Positions 26,001 to 34,158 of a stretch of 52,034 nucleotides of DNA are shown in pieces. Under the pieces are notes generated by a model. The model did no database searches. It saw only the letters and a program-made list of their open reading frames with translations, and had not been told where the DNA came from. Location: the NCBI GenBank assembly GCA_030849065.1, contig JASAON010001547.1:1-52034 (forward strand). Direction: 5' to 3'. The stretch is from Jaenimonas drosophilae (Eukaryota; Euglenozoa; Kinetoplastea; Trypanosomatida; Trypanosomatidae). A program made the translations under genes and the position numbers. Position 1 is the stretch's first letter; every line of letters begins with the position of its first letter.

Positions 26001-28855
26001 CGGTTGGGTGCCGTGGCGCTGAATTCCTCACCCATGTTGGATGCACATTGCGGAACGGTGCTCGTTGTCAGGGCGGGAAGCGGGTACGTGGTGTTGGCCA
26101 CGAGCCCTCCACCCCGGATCAGCACCCGGTTGGAACCAAAGACTGGGTACTCTTGGAAGATGCGTAGACGTGAGTAAAAGGACACACCAAGCTGAATGTT
26201 ATCGGACGCATTGAGTGTGGCGGCAACGATGGTGTCCAGAATGGCTTCGGGTGATAAATTTTTGAGATACCCATTCAGCGTGATGGGTTCAAGCCTACTA
26301 TTCACGGAGCGGCATTGCAAGGACAGTTCTGCTTCCGCAAAGTCCTCCACTGCGCGATGTATCTCAAACTTCATGATGATGGCATTGACCATTACCATGA
26401 GTGACGCCACAATCACAATTCCAATCATTATTGCGTAGCTCCGTCGCAAACTCTGGCGTTCACGGCATAGGCGGCCCATACGCGTATAGATCCACTCCAT
26501 CGCACACACGCCAATCGAAACAACACCGATGCCGAGACAGAGCCCAATGGATTGAGAGCAAAAAGCGAAGAGTGGAGAGAGTGTGGAGCTGGGCAATCGC
26601 TCCAGCACAAAGCCAGAGGTTGAGTTCACATCCACTGCTGCAAGCATACGTCGTTGAAGGTATCGCGGCTCAATCTGGCCACTGGTTAGATTGAGTAGGG
26701 GAGTGGCGAAGGACAGCATGTTCTGCAGCACAGCAGGAAGTCGTGTGAGTGCCAGCTGTGCACCGTAGTAGTGATCCTCCCAGGCTCCCTCATATATTGG
26801 GTAGGGCGTGTATGTATAGAGCAAAGATGCGGCATCATTGACCAGGTTGAAGAGCAGAGTGGTCATGGTGCTTGGTAAGCCACAGGAGCCTTGACAGTTG
26901 TTCACGAGGCTGTAAGCACGATTGGTTGATCCAAGCATCTCCAGGGTGTCACTCGCCTGGTCCTTCGTAACGGAGTTCACACAGGTTGTTCCAAAGGCAT
27001 TCAATCCAGCCATGGATGAGATGATAGCCACGTGCATCACAATGTACAGCACCAACCGCACATGCTGCTTCCCCAGACGCTGAAGAAGCGGCGAGCCTCG
27101 ACCATCTGCAGCAAGTTTGAAGAGTGGCGAAAAGCGCAAATATCCAAGAACAAAGAAAAGAGCGACTACCGCCGCACCGGATGCAATCCATGCCGCACCA
27201 TTTGCTGAGATGTGATGGTCCTCCTCCTCGACGTAGACGGCGAACATCTCCTTTGCGAGGTAAAAGAAGGATGCGTAGCAGTACCCGTTGGCAAAGCCGA
27301 TATCTTGAGCAAGACGCTCTTCGTTGAGACTAGCAGCGTTGATGGCTTTGGCAGTATTCGCCATGAATGAAGGAAGAATGGCATTGTCGCTGCTGGCGTC
27401 GTTGAACATAAAGAACACACGCCCATTGAGGCTACTCTGTGCCACCTGCTGGTAAAAGGACGTGATGGCGTTGTACTTCTCCAATGTGGAGCTTGTGAGA
27501 GCGGCGGCGAGGCAGCGGCACATCTCGCCAGCTCCCGTGGATTCCATCTCGGACGTTGCATTGTTGATGGAGGTTTCCACAATTGTCTTTGCAAGTGCCA
27601 AAGTTCCACCCACCAAACCGCCAAGGATGACCGCCACCAAGAGGCGGTGATGCTGAAAGTGCAGCAACGTCAAGAGCTCCACGGCGCCGAGGAAGAGGCA
27701 TAGTGAGCCAGCCAGGAGGAGGGCCAGCCACCGGGTGAGGTAGCCCTTCCAATCACCAAAATCGTTGGAAAATGGGTCTAGAGTGCCAAAAGTGGTCTTG
27801 CTAGGCACAAGAAAATTCTGCAACGTTTCATAGTCTTGAGTGACGGCAATAGAGGTGGCAAATCCTTGGTGGTAGTAGTTGCTCAATCGTGCACCGTTTC
27901 GGCGGTAGGTCTCCACGTAAGGAGAGAAGGATGTGTAGGGCGGGGTAACGCCACTGAACACACCGTGCGCGGTAGCGTCATTGGCACATTGATTGGGTGT
28001 GAGGTCTGGCAAAATGTAGGTGCGATCGTGTGACACATCGTCCTCTGGCTTGTAAGGAAGAGATAGGTTTTGCCGGCACAACAATCCATAGGTGCGCGGG
28101 GTTGTGACGGCGGTAACACGTCCGCTCTGCATGAAGTTTTGTGTCCCTGCTCGATACTCAAACAAGGAGCTCTTGGAGCTGAAGAACATGGTTTGGTTGG
28201 AGTACATGTCGCCACGTGCACTGGATAACTCCTCCAGAAGATCAGCAGCGATGGCCACCCCAGAGTACTTGACATCTACGCCAGCTTCTTGGAGTAGGGG
28301 ATAGAGCGCATCGAGCGCACTCACGGCAACTGTGAGAAGATCACTAATAATCAAGCGCCGGTTTTCGGACTCGTAGTCTCTCATTTTGGATATTCCAATC
28401 GCAACTATGGCTACAGTACATCCCACTACCAGCACAAACAGGACGACAACAATAATGCGCAGATGCATCGCCGCGGTGTGAGCGGCGTTTTGCTTCTCCA
28501 CAATCTCCCGGTCAATGAGTTGGCAGTCGCTCCCCCGCGAAGCCACGCTCTGAACACTTGAGTGTTCTGACGAATCTTCATTTAGAAAACTACGAAGCTC
28601 TACTAATGATGTTCGGAGCTCCTCCATGGCACAGGCAGAGGGTGGGTGTGCATGTTGGCTCTCAGCATGCTCCAAGACGGAGGTAACTCGATGTACCGCC
28701 TCCGTCACCACTGGTGCCGCGGTGGATTCAGGCACCGATGGATCTGCTGCCCACGTGCATAGCGCTCGCGCCGCATTGGCGGTGCCACGAACGACGGCAT
28801 CACTCAACTCCGTCGCATCGCACGCTGCGCGGATGAGATGAATGGAAGTGAGCAT
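23033..28855 (-). CDS. Polytopic multi-ectodomain membrane protein, paralog 5 (1940 aa)
   Basis: The first copy of the array in transcription order, directly downstream of HSP100. Rough layout in residues: cytosolic helical domain 1-132; span 1 133-155; ectodomain 1 156-374; spans 2-3 375-397 and 404-424; ectodomain 2 425-552; spans 4-5 554-572 and 599-619; ectodomain 3 620-760; spans 6-7 763-786 and 806-828; ectodomain 4 829-994; spans 8-9 995-1019 and 1058-1079; ectodomain 5 1080-1437; spans 10-11 1440-1462 and 1505-1529; ectodomain 6 1530-1915; span 12 1916-1937. The cysteine motif NNCQGSCGLPS is at about 653-662. No catalytic domain is visible in the cytosolic parts. The ATG at 28855 follows a good acceptor by 28 bases; the frame upstream begins with GTG. 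Span limits are by eye. Receptor, adhesin and channel-like roles all remain open. Confidence 0.9.
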   Translation of the reverse strand: MLTSIHLIRAACDATELSDAVVRGTANAARALCTWAADPSVPESTAAPVVTEAVHRVTSVLEHAESQHAHPPSACAMEELRTSLVELRSFLNEDSSEHSSVQSVASRGSDCQLIDREIVEKQNAAHTAAMHLRIIVVVLFVLVVGCTVAIVAIGISKMRDYESENRRLIISDLLTVAVSALDALYPLLQEAGVDVKYSGVAIAADLLEELSSARGDMYSNQTMFFSSKSSLFEYRAGTQNFMQSGRVTAVTTPRTYGLLCRQNLSLPYKPEDDVSHDRTYILPDLTPNQCANDATAHGVFSGVTPPYTSFSPYVETYRRNGARLSNYYHQGFATSIAVTQDYETLQNFLVPSKTTFGTLDPFSNDFGDWKGYLTRWLALLLAGSLCLFLGAVELLTLLHFQHHRLLVAVILGGLVGGTLALAKTIVETSINNATSEMESTGAGEMCRCLAAALTSSTLEKYNAITSFYQQVAQSSLNGRVFFMFNDASSDNAILPSFMANTAKAINAASLNEERLAQDIGFANGYCYASFFYLAKEMFAVYVEEEDHHISANGAAWIASGAAVVALFFVLGYLRFSPLFKLAADGRGSPLLQRLGKQHVRLVLYIVMHVAIISSMAGLNAFGTTCVNSVTKDQASDTLEMLGSTNRAYSLVNNCQGSCGLPSTMTTLLFNLVNDAASLLYTYTPYPIYEGAWEDHYYGAQLALTRLPAVLQNMLSFATPLLNLTSGQIEPRYLQRRMLAAVDVNSTSGFVLERLPSSTLSPLFAFCSQSIGLCLGIGVVSIGVCAMEWIYTRMGRLCRERQSLRRSYAIMIGIVIVASLMVMVNAIIMKFEIHRAVEDFAEAELSLQCRSVNSRLEPITLNGYLKNLSPEAILDTIVAATLNASDNIQLGVSFYSRLRIFQEYPVFGSNRVLIRGGGLVANTTYPLPALTTSTVPQCASNMGEEFSATAPNRKLYCYSQLMTMMNETYKAPRMFIVAIREYDEVVANPAWTAWLQLIRVSATVCGVLIMFLLLVLWWTMDTAHRSGYALYGETEMASASLPWPRQFAVVDHRMPARRRLLWLACSVVGLMIVLMYYTVSLSELIDELDLANSLVVPYATQNGVSVSMTNTAMDDAYNYVRFPDEGGTSGVIAALATSVAAGTAQYQFSVPAYRDDYVAALNNMYNTITGATLVKSYAEQGLTASGFDSYSSLVANQYMNFIKAQTAVLELLLTLYSTLSIFLSPQENYPFYTDEVPAVLLYCELLTDVMQKLFVLDHMAVASFLEFTPTSSTNNDLCPFNSTPEEMATMVTNTQSAYALLVEQVDERIEALITASVVLMSTSSVLSVFSNTINNVKRTYPTAVALSNLAGPLWTSQGDRCQDVSFAGNASMEARVTSERESVLDDLVTQQDALIVAYAKDAAYRKSVQMIEFIDSGEDLSRMENVLAWERVRMANNVKHKVVVAFACTLSLFVVLVFVSGVWYWVQRNGVEQLLKSADEAAPLRRASKPYSEQDATDDGQTRGSIRLVLPFVIGALMAVIPICCAYWLMWKMLDKSVNTMPGVEVTAPYIALYQQTFVTDVETFLVESSIQLKNSSLNAVKDSALLFALAFNSLYYEGADINSNITSSIAMFTQYGSEALACAKKEVYMNSIAVNVLNMKSYASSLTAYAREVLLTMDATDNYSLIVPVGVSGSTTVGSALSIELFTQALGLASHTQVTSTTLFDPYTKQIQTLNTASKAYLNMWHVVVSGAAKGGETVATTYWNFESLVGTAALQPLSTSGASSAAGAVTGITTFFAPLLAVATSETAVDTLFTTTTAVTTETGPVSSYLDAAYASSYLSSIVTAATVTNMYAYNRGLTTKSVELNGETPLITYLNNMISISEYLITTGLSNSYYTYTLQPATKNEWIWATEVTGIRTITSIYDEASYIDTAMQWCCVSAFWIIFLVAIFCAYKLLHLA

Positions 28856-29796
28856 AGAGGAAGCGTGTGTATGTGGTGGAAAACTAGCACACACAAGTAC
28901 AAAAAAAGCACAAACAACAACAAAGTTAGATGGAAAGTGGTACGGTGACGTGGGAAGAATTCTCGTAGAGCCACGTCACGTGTCTGATCTGCTGAAATGC
29001 ACAAAGGGCGGTGTAGGTGTGAGATGAAACGCTGTAGGTCAAACAACAACAGAAGAAATCCAAGAAGAAAAAAAAAGAAAAAAAGAACGAAGAACAAACG
29101 AGTGTACCACCCTCCCTCCAACAAAGGGTGTGAATTGGAGGTGAAGGCGACCAACTAGCCGACGCAGCAGCGCACGCGTCACAGGACACTACCGAAGATG
29201 TGTTCGTCTTGGGTACAATGAAGGAAACCCTAGTGGATGTGCGGGGATATGAAGACGAAGAAAAAAAAACAAGGGGAAGAGAAGCATCATGATCGGATGA
29301 GCAACAACAACAACAATGTAGCACCATGGATCGCCATGGATCATCCACAAAAGGGGTACGCGTAGCTTCGTCAAGTTGGCAATAATAATGAAAAAGACGA
29401 GGAAGAAGGAAACGATGGCTCACCTCTTCTCTGGTTGTTCCTCCTCTCCTCTGAATAATACGAAACCACGCCCATGAAACGGTTGACTATGGTTGTTCGC
29501 CGCTGGAGCTCGAGGCACCCATGGTTGGTGGGAAACACCATGAATCAGAAGAAAAAAAAACAAGAAAACAAACACAATTGCGTCAGACAATAGAGAGGTG
29601 CGCAAGAAGGGGCAAAGACCACATACGCCGCCATCACTCAACCTCCTGGTTGGGATTCACGCACACGTACACGGGCGATTGGTTTTGATGCACGAATACG
29701 AAGCGCGGCCCAGGATCTGAGCAAAAGTATGAAGATTTAATAAGACGTAGTGTGGAGGCACAACTCCACACCATGGAGCACAGCTGCAGAGGTACC
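28856..29796. other. Intergenic region between HSP100 and the membrane-protein array
   Basis: This 941-base stretch marks the border between the cellular gene block and the array. It is purine-rich on the plus strand, so it carries several pyrimidine tracts on the transcribed sense (29040-29100, 29258-29275, 29550-29575). A 10-base unit, CCATGGATCG/CA, is repeated in tandem near 29326-29345. No credible gene was seen. Confidence 0.6.
28884..28923 (-). promoter_or_regulatory. Probable trans-splice acceptor of paralog 5
   Basis: On the minus strand a T-rich tract (TTGTTGTTTGTGCTTTTTTT and on) ends in GTGCTAG, with the AG at 28885-28884. It leaves a 28-base leader before the ATG at 28855. Confidence 0.65.
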
Positions 29797-32388
29797 TTAC
29801 TGCACTGCTCGCTTGACTGAAAAACTGAGCTCATTGCTGGAGGAGTTTATCGCGACCTTGACGGTGGAGTTGGATGAGAGCTCCTGGCCCAGAATCATGC
29901 GGCTGAGCTTCGTGGTGATGTGCTTCTCAATCCACCGGCGAAGTGGGCGTGCACCCATCTCTGCGTCAAAGGCATTCTGGAGGATGTACTTCTTTGCCTC
30001 ATCCGTCACAACCACGTTGATCAACTGGTCCGTCAATCTGAGATTGAGCTCCTTCACGATAAGATCCACGATGCCGTTCATCTCATCCATCCCCAGCGCA
30101 CGGAAGAGCACTATATCATCGAGACGGTTGATGAATTCGGGAGCGAAAAATTTTCGCACCTCCTGCATCACCTTCACATGTGTGCTCTCGTAGCTCTCCT
30201 TGGTGTGGTCCATCTTGATGAGGAAGGACGAGCCCAGGTTGGACGTCATGATGATGATGGTGTTGCTGAAATCCACGGTGCGGCCCTTGGAGTCTGTCAG
30301 GCGCCCATCATCCAACACCTGCAGCAGCACATGAAAGACGCTGCGATGGGCCTTCTCCACCTCATCCAACAACACCACACTGTGAGGGCGTCGCCGCACA
30401 GGCTCCGTCAGCTGACCGCCTTCGTCGTGGCCAATGTAGCCCGGCGGGGCACCAATCAATCGCGCCACGGAGTGCTGCTCCATGTACTCACTCATATCCA
30501 GACGTACCATGTGCTTTTCATCATCAAAGAGCTGAGTCGCCACTGCCTTGGCCAGCTCCGTCTTGCCAACACCAGTGGGGCCGAGGAAGAGAAAAGAGCC
30601 CGATGGGCGATTGGGGTTGGAGAGGCCGGCACGAGAGCGAAGAATGGCCTCCGCCACGCGGTCCACCGCATCCTCCTGCCCCTTCACACGCCCGTGGAGC
30701 TCCTCCCCCAAGCGCAACAGCCGCTCACGATCGGTTTGGCTGAGCCGAGCCACCGGGATGCCCGTCCATCGTGATACCACCGCAGCGATATCACCATCCC
30801 CCACGGTGCCTCGCACCATTTGCGTCTGGCGCTCAATGTTCTGCTTGATTTGGCTGATCTTCTCCTCAATGATGGGAATGACGTTGTAGCGCAGGTCGGC
30901 AGCGAGCGCATTATCACCGCTGCGCTCAGCTCGCTCAAACTTCACTCGCTTCTCCTCCAGCTTGGCCTGTGCTGCCTGCAGCTCATCAATCTGGCCACGC
31001 TCTTGCTTGTACTTGTCAATGAGTGGTGCCAAGTTTTCCTTCACTTGCTGAATCTCCGCCTTCACAGCCTTCAGGCGCTCCTTGCTGGCGGCATCCTTAT
31101 CACGTTCCAGGGCAGAGAGCTCAATTTCGAGCTTCCGTTGCTGCCGCTCCAGCGCATCAATCTCCGCCGGACGGGAGGAGAGCGCCACACGCACATTCGC
31201 ACAGGCCTCATCAATCAAATCAATGGCCTTGTCAGGCATGAAGCGGGTGGTGATGTAGCGATCGGCGAGCTGGGCCGCCACCACCACGGCGCGATCCGTG
31301 ATTTGCACACCATGATGCTGCTCATAACGGTCCTTGAGGCCACGAAGAATGCTAATGCACTCCTCCACAGAAGGTTCAGTGACGTGAACGGGCATAAAAC
31401 GTCGCTCAAAGGCCGCATCTTTTTCCACGTATTGGCGGTACTCTTCTAACGTGGTGGCGCCAATCGTGCGCAGCTCACCACGGGCGAGGAGCGGCTTCAA
31501 GAGGTTGGCTGCGTCCATGGCGCCATCGCCCTTGCCGGCGCCTAGAAGAAGATGGATCTCATCCACAAACAGGATGACCTTCTCTTCACTGTCCTTCACC
31601 TCCTTCAACACCGCCTTCAGCCGCTCTTCGAACTCACCACGGTACTTGGCACCAGCAACCAGCGCACCCATGTCAAGGGAGAAGATGCGTGTTCCTTGCA
31701 GCGTATCAGGTACCTCTCCACGCACAATCTGTTGAGCAATGCCCTCCACGATGGCCGTCTTACCGACGCCAGGCTCACCAATCAAGACGGGGTTGTTCTT
31801 GGTGCGTCGAGAGAGCACACGAATGGTGCGCTGAATCTCCTCCGCCCTGCCAATAACCGGGTCCAGCTTGCCCTCCTCCGCTTGATGGCACAAATCAACG
31901 GCGTACTTGTTGAGCGATTCATAATTATCATCTTGAAAATCAGAGGTGATCGTCTTGCCGTTGCGCATCTCCATCAGCGTACTCCGAATCAGCTTCTTGC
32001 TCGCACCGGCAGCGTCGAGTATCTTCCCCACCTCGCGGCACTCGTGGAAAGCGAGGAGGAAGTGATCCACGGCAAGAAGTTGGTCGTTGAGCGCCACCCG
32101 CTCCTGCTCCGCGGTGTTGAGAACGCGCACCAGGTTGGGGCTTGCGGAGAGCTGTGATGGTGCCGGTGTTTGCTTCGGGAGGCGATCAATTTCGGCAATC
32201 AGCATATCTCGCACGGAGGCCGCACCAAGCTTGCGAAGAATGCGCATCGGCAGGCCATTTTCTGGATCGAACAAGACGTAGGCAACGTGCAGCGCATCAA
32301 TGGTGCCGTTCGTTTTTTTCATGGCGAGGGCTTGTGCATCGGAGAGGCCTTTTTGCACCGCCGTGGTGTATTCCGCGCGACCTGACAT
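29797..32388 (-). CDS. HSP100: ClpB/HSP100 AAA+ protein disaggregase (863 aa)
   Basis: A hexameric ATP-driven unfoldase that pulls polypeptides out of aggregates together with Hsp70. All expected parts are present: a Clp-N repeat domain (residues 1-145); NBD1 with Walker A GEPGVGKT (204-211), pore loop AKYRG (247-251), Walker B ILFVDE (272-277) and arginine fingers FERR (327-330); the coiled-coil middle domain that separates ClpB/Hsp104 from ClpA/C (about 405-525); and NBD2 with Walker A GPTGVGKT (603-610), pore loop GYIGHDEGG (650-658), Walker B VVLLDE (671-676) and sensor-2 GARPLRR (812-818). The length is normal for the family. No mitochondrial or plastid presequence precedes the Clp-N domain, so it is probably the cytosolic form, matching trypanosomatid HSP100. 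In those organisms HSP100 is heat-regulated mainly through untranslated regions; nothing in this sequence tests that here. Confidence 0.97.
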   Translation of the reverse strand: MSGRAEYTTAVQKGLSDAQALAMKKTNGTIDALHVAYVLFDPENGLPMRILRKLGAASVRDMLIAEIDRLPKQTPAPSQLSASPNLVRVLNTAEQERVALNDQLLAVDHFLLAFHECREVGKILDAAGASKKLIRSTLMEMRNGKTITSDFQDDNYESLNKYAVDLCHQAEEGKLDPVIGRAEEIQRTIRVLSRRTKNNPVLIGEPGVGKTAIVEGIAQQIVRGEVPDTLQGTRIFSLDMGALVAGAKYRGEFEERLKAVLKEVKDSEEKVILFVDEIHLLLGAGKGDGAMDAANLLKPLLARGELRTIGATTLEEYRQYVEKDAAFERRFMPVHVTEPSVEECISILRGLKDRYEQHHGVQITDRAVVVAAQLADRYITTRFMPDKAIDLIDEACANVRVALSSRPAEIDALERQQRKLEIELSALERDKDAASKERLKAVKAEIQQVKENLAPLIDKYKQERGQIDELQAAQAKLEEKRVKFERAERSGDNALAADLRYNVIPIIEEKISQIKQNIERQTQMVRGTVGDGDIAAVVSRWTGIPVARLSQTDRERLLRLGEELHGRVKGQEDAVDRVAEAILRSRAGLSNPNRPSGSFLFLGPTGVGKTELAKAVATQLFDDEKHMVRLDMSEYMEQHSVARLIGAPPGYIGHDEGGQLTEPVRRRPHSVVLLDEVEKAHRSVFHVLLQVLDDGRLTDSKGRTVDFSNTIIIMTSNLGSSFLIKMDHTKESYESTHVKVMQEVRKFFAPEFINRLDDIVLFRALGMDEMNGIVDLIVKELNLRLTDQLINVVVTDEAKKYILQNAFDAEMGARPLRRWIEKHITTKLSRMILGQELSSNSTVKVAINSSSNELSFSVKRAVQ

Positions 32389-32871
32389 GGTGAAGAATCA
32401 CAACCCAAATACTGCGGTGAATGAACTACTGCACAATGTACGGGGTATGAATCAATGTGAGAGCTCAGTGACTTGGGTGTGTCTGTTCGAGAACAACAAC
32501 GCTTACAATAATAGTGGTGTAGAGGTACTTCGAAGAAGACAACACTACGGAATTGAGTGAGTAAAAACAGAATATATATGTGTGTGTGTGTGTGTATTGT
32601 AAAGTGTGAATAGTTTGTGGGTGTAGTGTGGCTTGTTGTGATGTCTGACAGTGTTGAAGGTGATGAAGGAAGGTGAGGGCATCTTGTTGGGTAGGATCAC
32701 GACACTGGTGCACGTGAAGGCAACGTCATTGGCGTAGAATAAAAAAAGTGATAAACAGAGAATTCCACGCGCTTCCGTAGCGCATTGTGGGGTAAGTTGG
32801 GCCTCATGATGAGCAGTGAAGGTTGCTGTATGTGCATTTCTGCATGTTGTTCTTGTTGCTCAGAATCTCAG
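32389..32871. other. Intergenic region upstream of HSP100
   Basis: This 483-base stretch holds the HSP100 leader and the 3' untranslated region of the 355-residue gene. An AT run followed by an uninterrupted TG dinucleotide tract lies at about 32572-32594 (CA repeats on the transcribed sense). No gene was seen. Confidence 0.6.
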
Positions 32872-33939
32872 TCAAAGTGTGCCGGGGCGACGGCACAGGG
32901 GGGATGCCACTCGCTGGAGCACCGGAGAATCATCGCTGCGGTTGTGCGTGCTCGTCCTACGCATGTGTCTGCGTGGTGGTTCAGGGGCGGAAGCTTCACG
33001 TTGTGAAGGCGGTACGTCCACCTCCTCCACATCAATGAAGATGTTGAATTCCTCCGTTGTGATGTCAGCGAGCCGCCGCCACGGATGCTCCTGATGCGAG
33101 TGGCTGCCGCGACGCAAGGGCTTCTGCGGTGCAGCGCATATGGGTGGCATGGATGTGGTTGAGCTCATGGATGAGATCCCGCTGCGAGATGTGCCACTGA
33201 CCACCTCTCGGCCGGGAATGGGCGTTACCTCAGGCGTCGCAATACGCGAAGGAGTGATGGGGTGAGCAACATTGTTGCAGTGCCTGGCCAGTGATGTTGT
33301 GTGGTGCATCACCACATCATCATGATCCTTCACGGCACTGCTTCCATATTCTCGTGGATATGCACCATTACTCCAGCGTGACGTGGACGGATGCGGATGT
33401 TGGTTCCCAACGCGCAGATAGGCAGCGCTGAGGCATTGCGCTGCATCCACCACCTCCACGGGCGTGAGGGCGGGCCGATGAGCTCGGCCAACATCGTCCT
33501 CGGTGAATCCTGTTCCTTTCGCAGCGCGATGAAGCGCTTGCATGCCAGCCAAGAAGGAGGTTGTGGCGGCGGTGAGTTTTGGTGGGAGCACATCCCTTGA
33601 CGTCTTTGTTCTCTCCTGCATCGGTGTGGTAAGTGAAGGAGATGGATGATTGTGAAGTGCAGGTACAGGATGCTGTGGTTGAGGTGAGCTGTGTTGGCCA
33701 CGTCGTTGCAACGTTGTGGATGGCCTACAAAGCGATGGAGATGGAGTTGGTGCTTCCATTACAAAGCCAGAGCGGTTGGGGTGATAGACGTAGTAGGCGG
33801 AGGAGCTGTTGGCGGATGAACGTGGAGCTGATGTGGCAGGTTGCGCATCTACATGTGTTGGCTTCCCTTTCTGAAGTTGGCCAACGAGGGCGGTGATGGC
33901 GTGGAGGGTGGGCTCATCCACATCGGCAGCATGCGTCAT
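32872..33939 (-). CDS. Hypothetical low-complexity protein (355 aa)
   Basis: I do not recognise this protein. It is rich in Ser, Pro, His, Thr and Arg, has no membrane segment or signal peptide, and looks mostly disordered. Two short stretches look foldable: the N-terminal EPTLHAITALVGQLQKG (about residues 9-25) and a segment around ATTSFLAGMQALHRAAK. Near the C-terminus lies an acidic/hydrophobic patch, TEEFNIFIDVEEVDVPP, followed by an Arg-rich tail with possible phosphorylation sites. The ATG at 33939 is the first after a clear splice acceptor; the open frame begins two codons earlier with TTG, which is not credible in a kinetoplastid. Clean spacing between its neighbours and the acceptor support a real gene. 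Confidence 0.75.
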   Translation of the reverse strand: MTHAADVDEPTLHAITALVGQLQKGKPTHVDAQPATSAPRSSANSSSAYYVYHPNRSGFVMEAPTPSPSLCRPSTTLQRRGQHSSPQPQHPVPALHNHPSPSLTTPMQERTKTSRDVLPPKLTAATTSFLAGMQALHRAAKGTGFTEDDVGRAHRPALTPVEVVDAAQCLSAAYLRVGNQHPHPSTSRWSNGAYPREYGSSAVKDHDDVVMHHTTSLARHCNNVAHPITPSRIATPEVTPIPGREVVSGTSRSGISSMSSTTSMPPICAAPQKPLRRGSHSHQEHPWRRLADITTEEFNIFIDVEEVDVPPSQREASAPEPPRRHMRRTSTHNRSDDSPVLQRVASPLCRRPGTL

Positions 33940-33962
33940 TGCCAAGAGCAGCCCTCAGCACA

Positions 33963-33982
33963 CTAAGAAGGAGGAAGACGCC
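33963..33982 (-). promoter_or_regulatory. Probable trans-splice acceptor of the 355-aa gene
   Basis: On the minus strand GGCGTCTTCCTCCTTCTTAG is a compact pyrimidine tract with AG at 33964-33963. It leaves a 23-base leader before the ATG at 33939. Confidence 0.65.
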
Positions 33983-34158
33983 TTCAAACCACAGAGAAAA
34001 AAAATAAAGACAAACATGATTGCACATTCAATCACAACACACATCCAACACAACACATGATGGTAGGTCCAGCATGACGATGTTGTTCTTCTTGTTCTTG
34101 TTTGATGACCGAGATGGATAAATAGTTAGCGTTGCGAATGGTATCAGCACATGCACAA

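Noticed and set aside
1..28855. Membrane array as transporter or receptor adenylate cyclase genes
   Set aside because: The loops are too large and extracellular for a transporter, and no cyclase or kinase domain is present in any copy.
29031..29120. Purine-rich tract as a possible retroelement poly-A tail
   Set aside because: No element, target-site duplication or reverse-transcriptase sequence adjoins it. It is simpler as a pyrimidine tract on the transcribed strand.
29920..30774. 284-codon plus-strand frame
   Set aside because: It lies wholly inside HSP100 on the opposite strand, and its composition mirrors the HSP100 codons.
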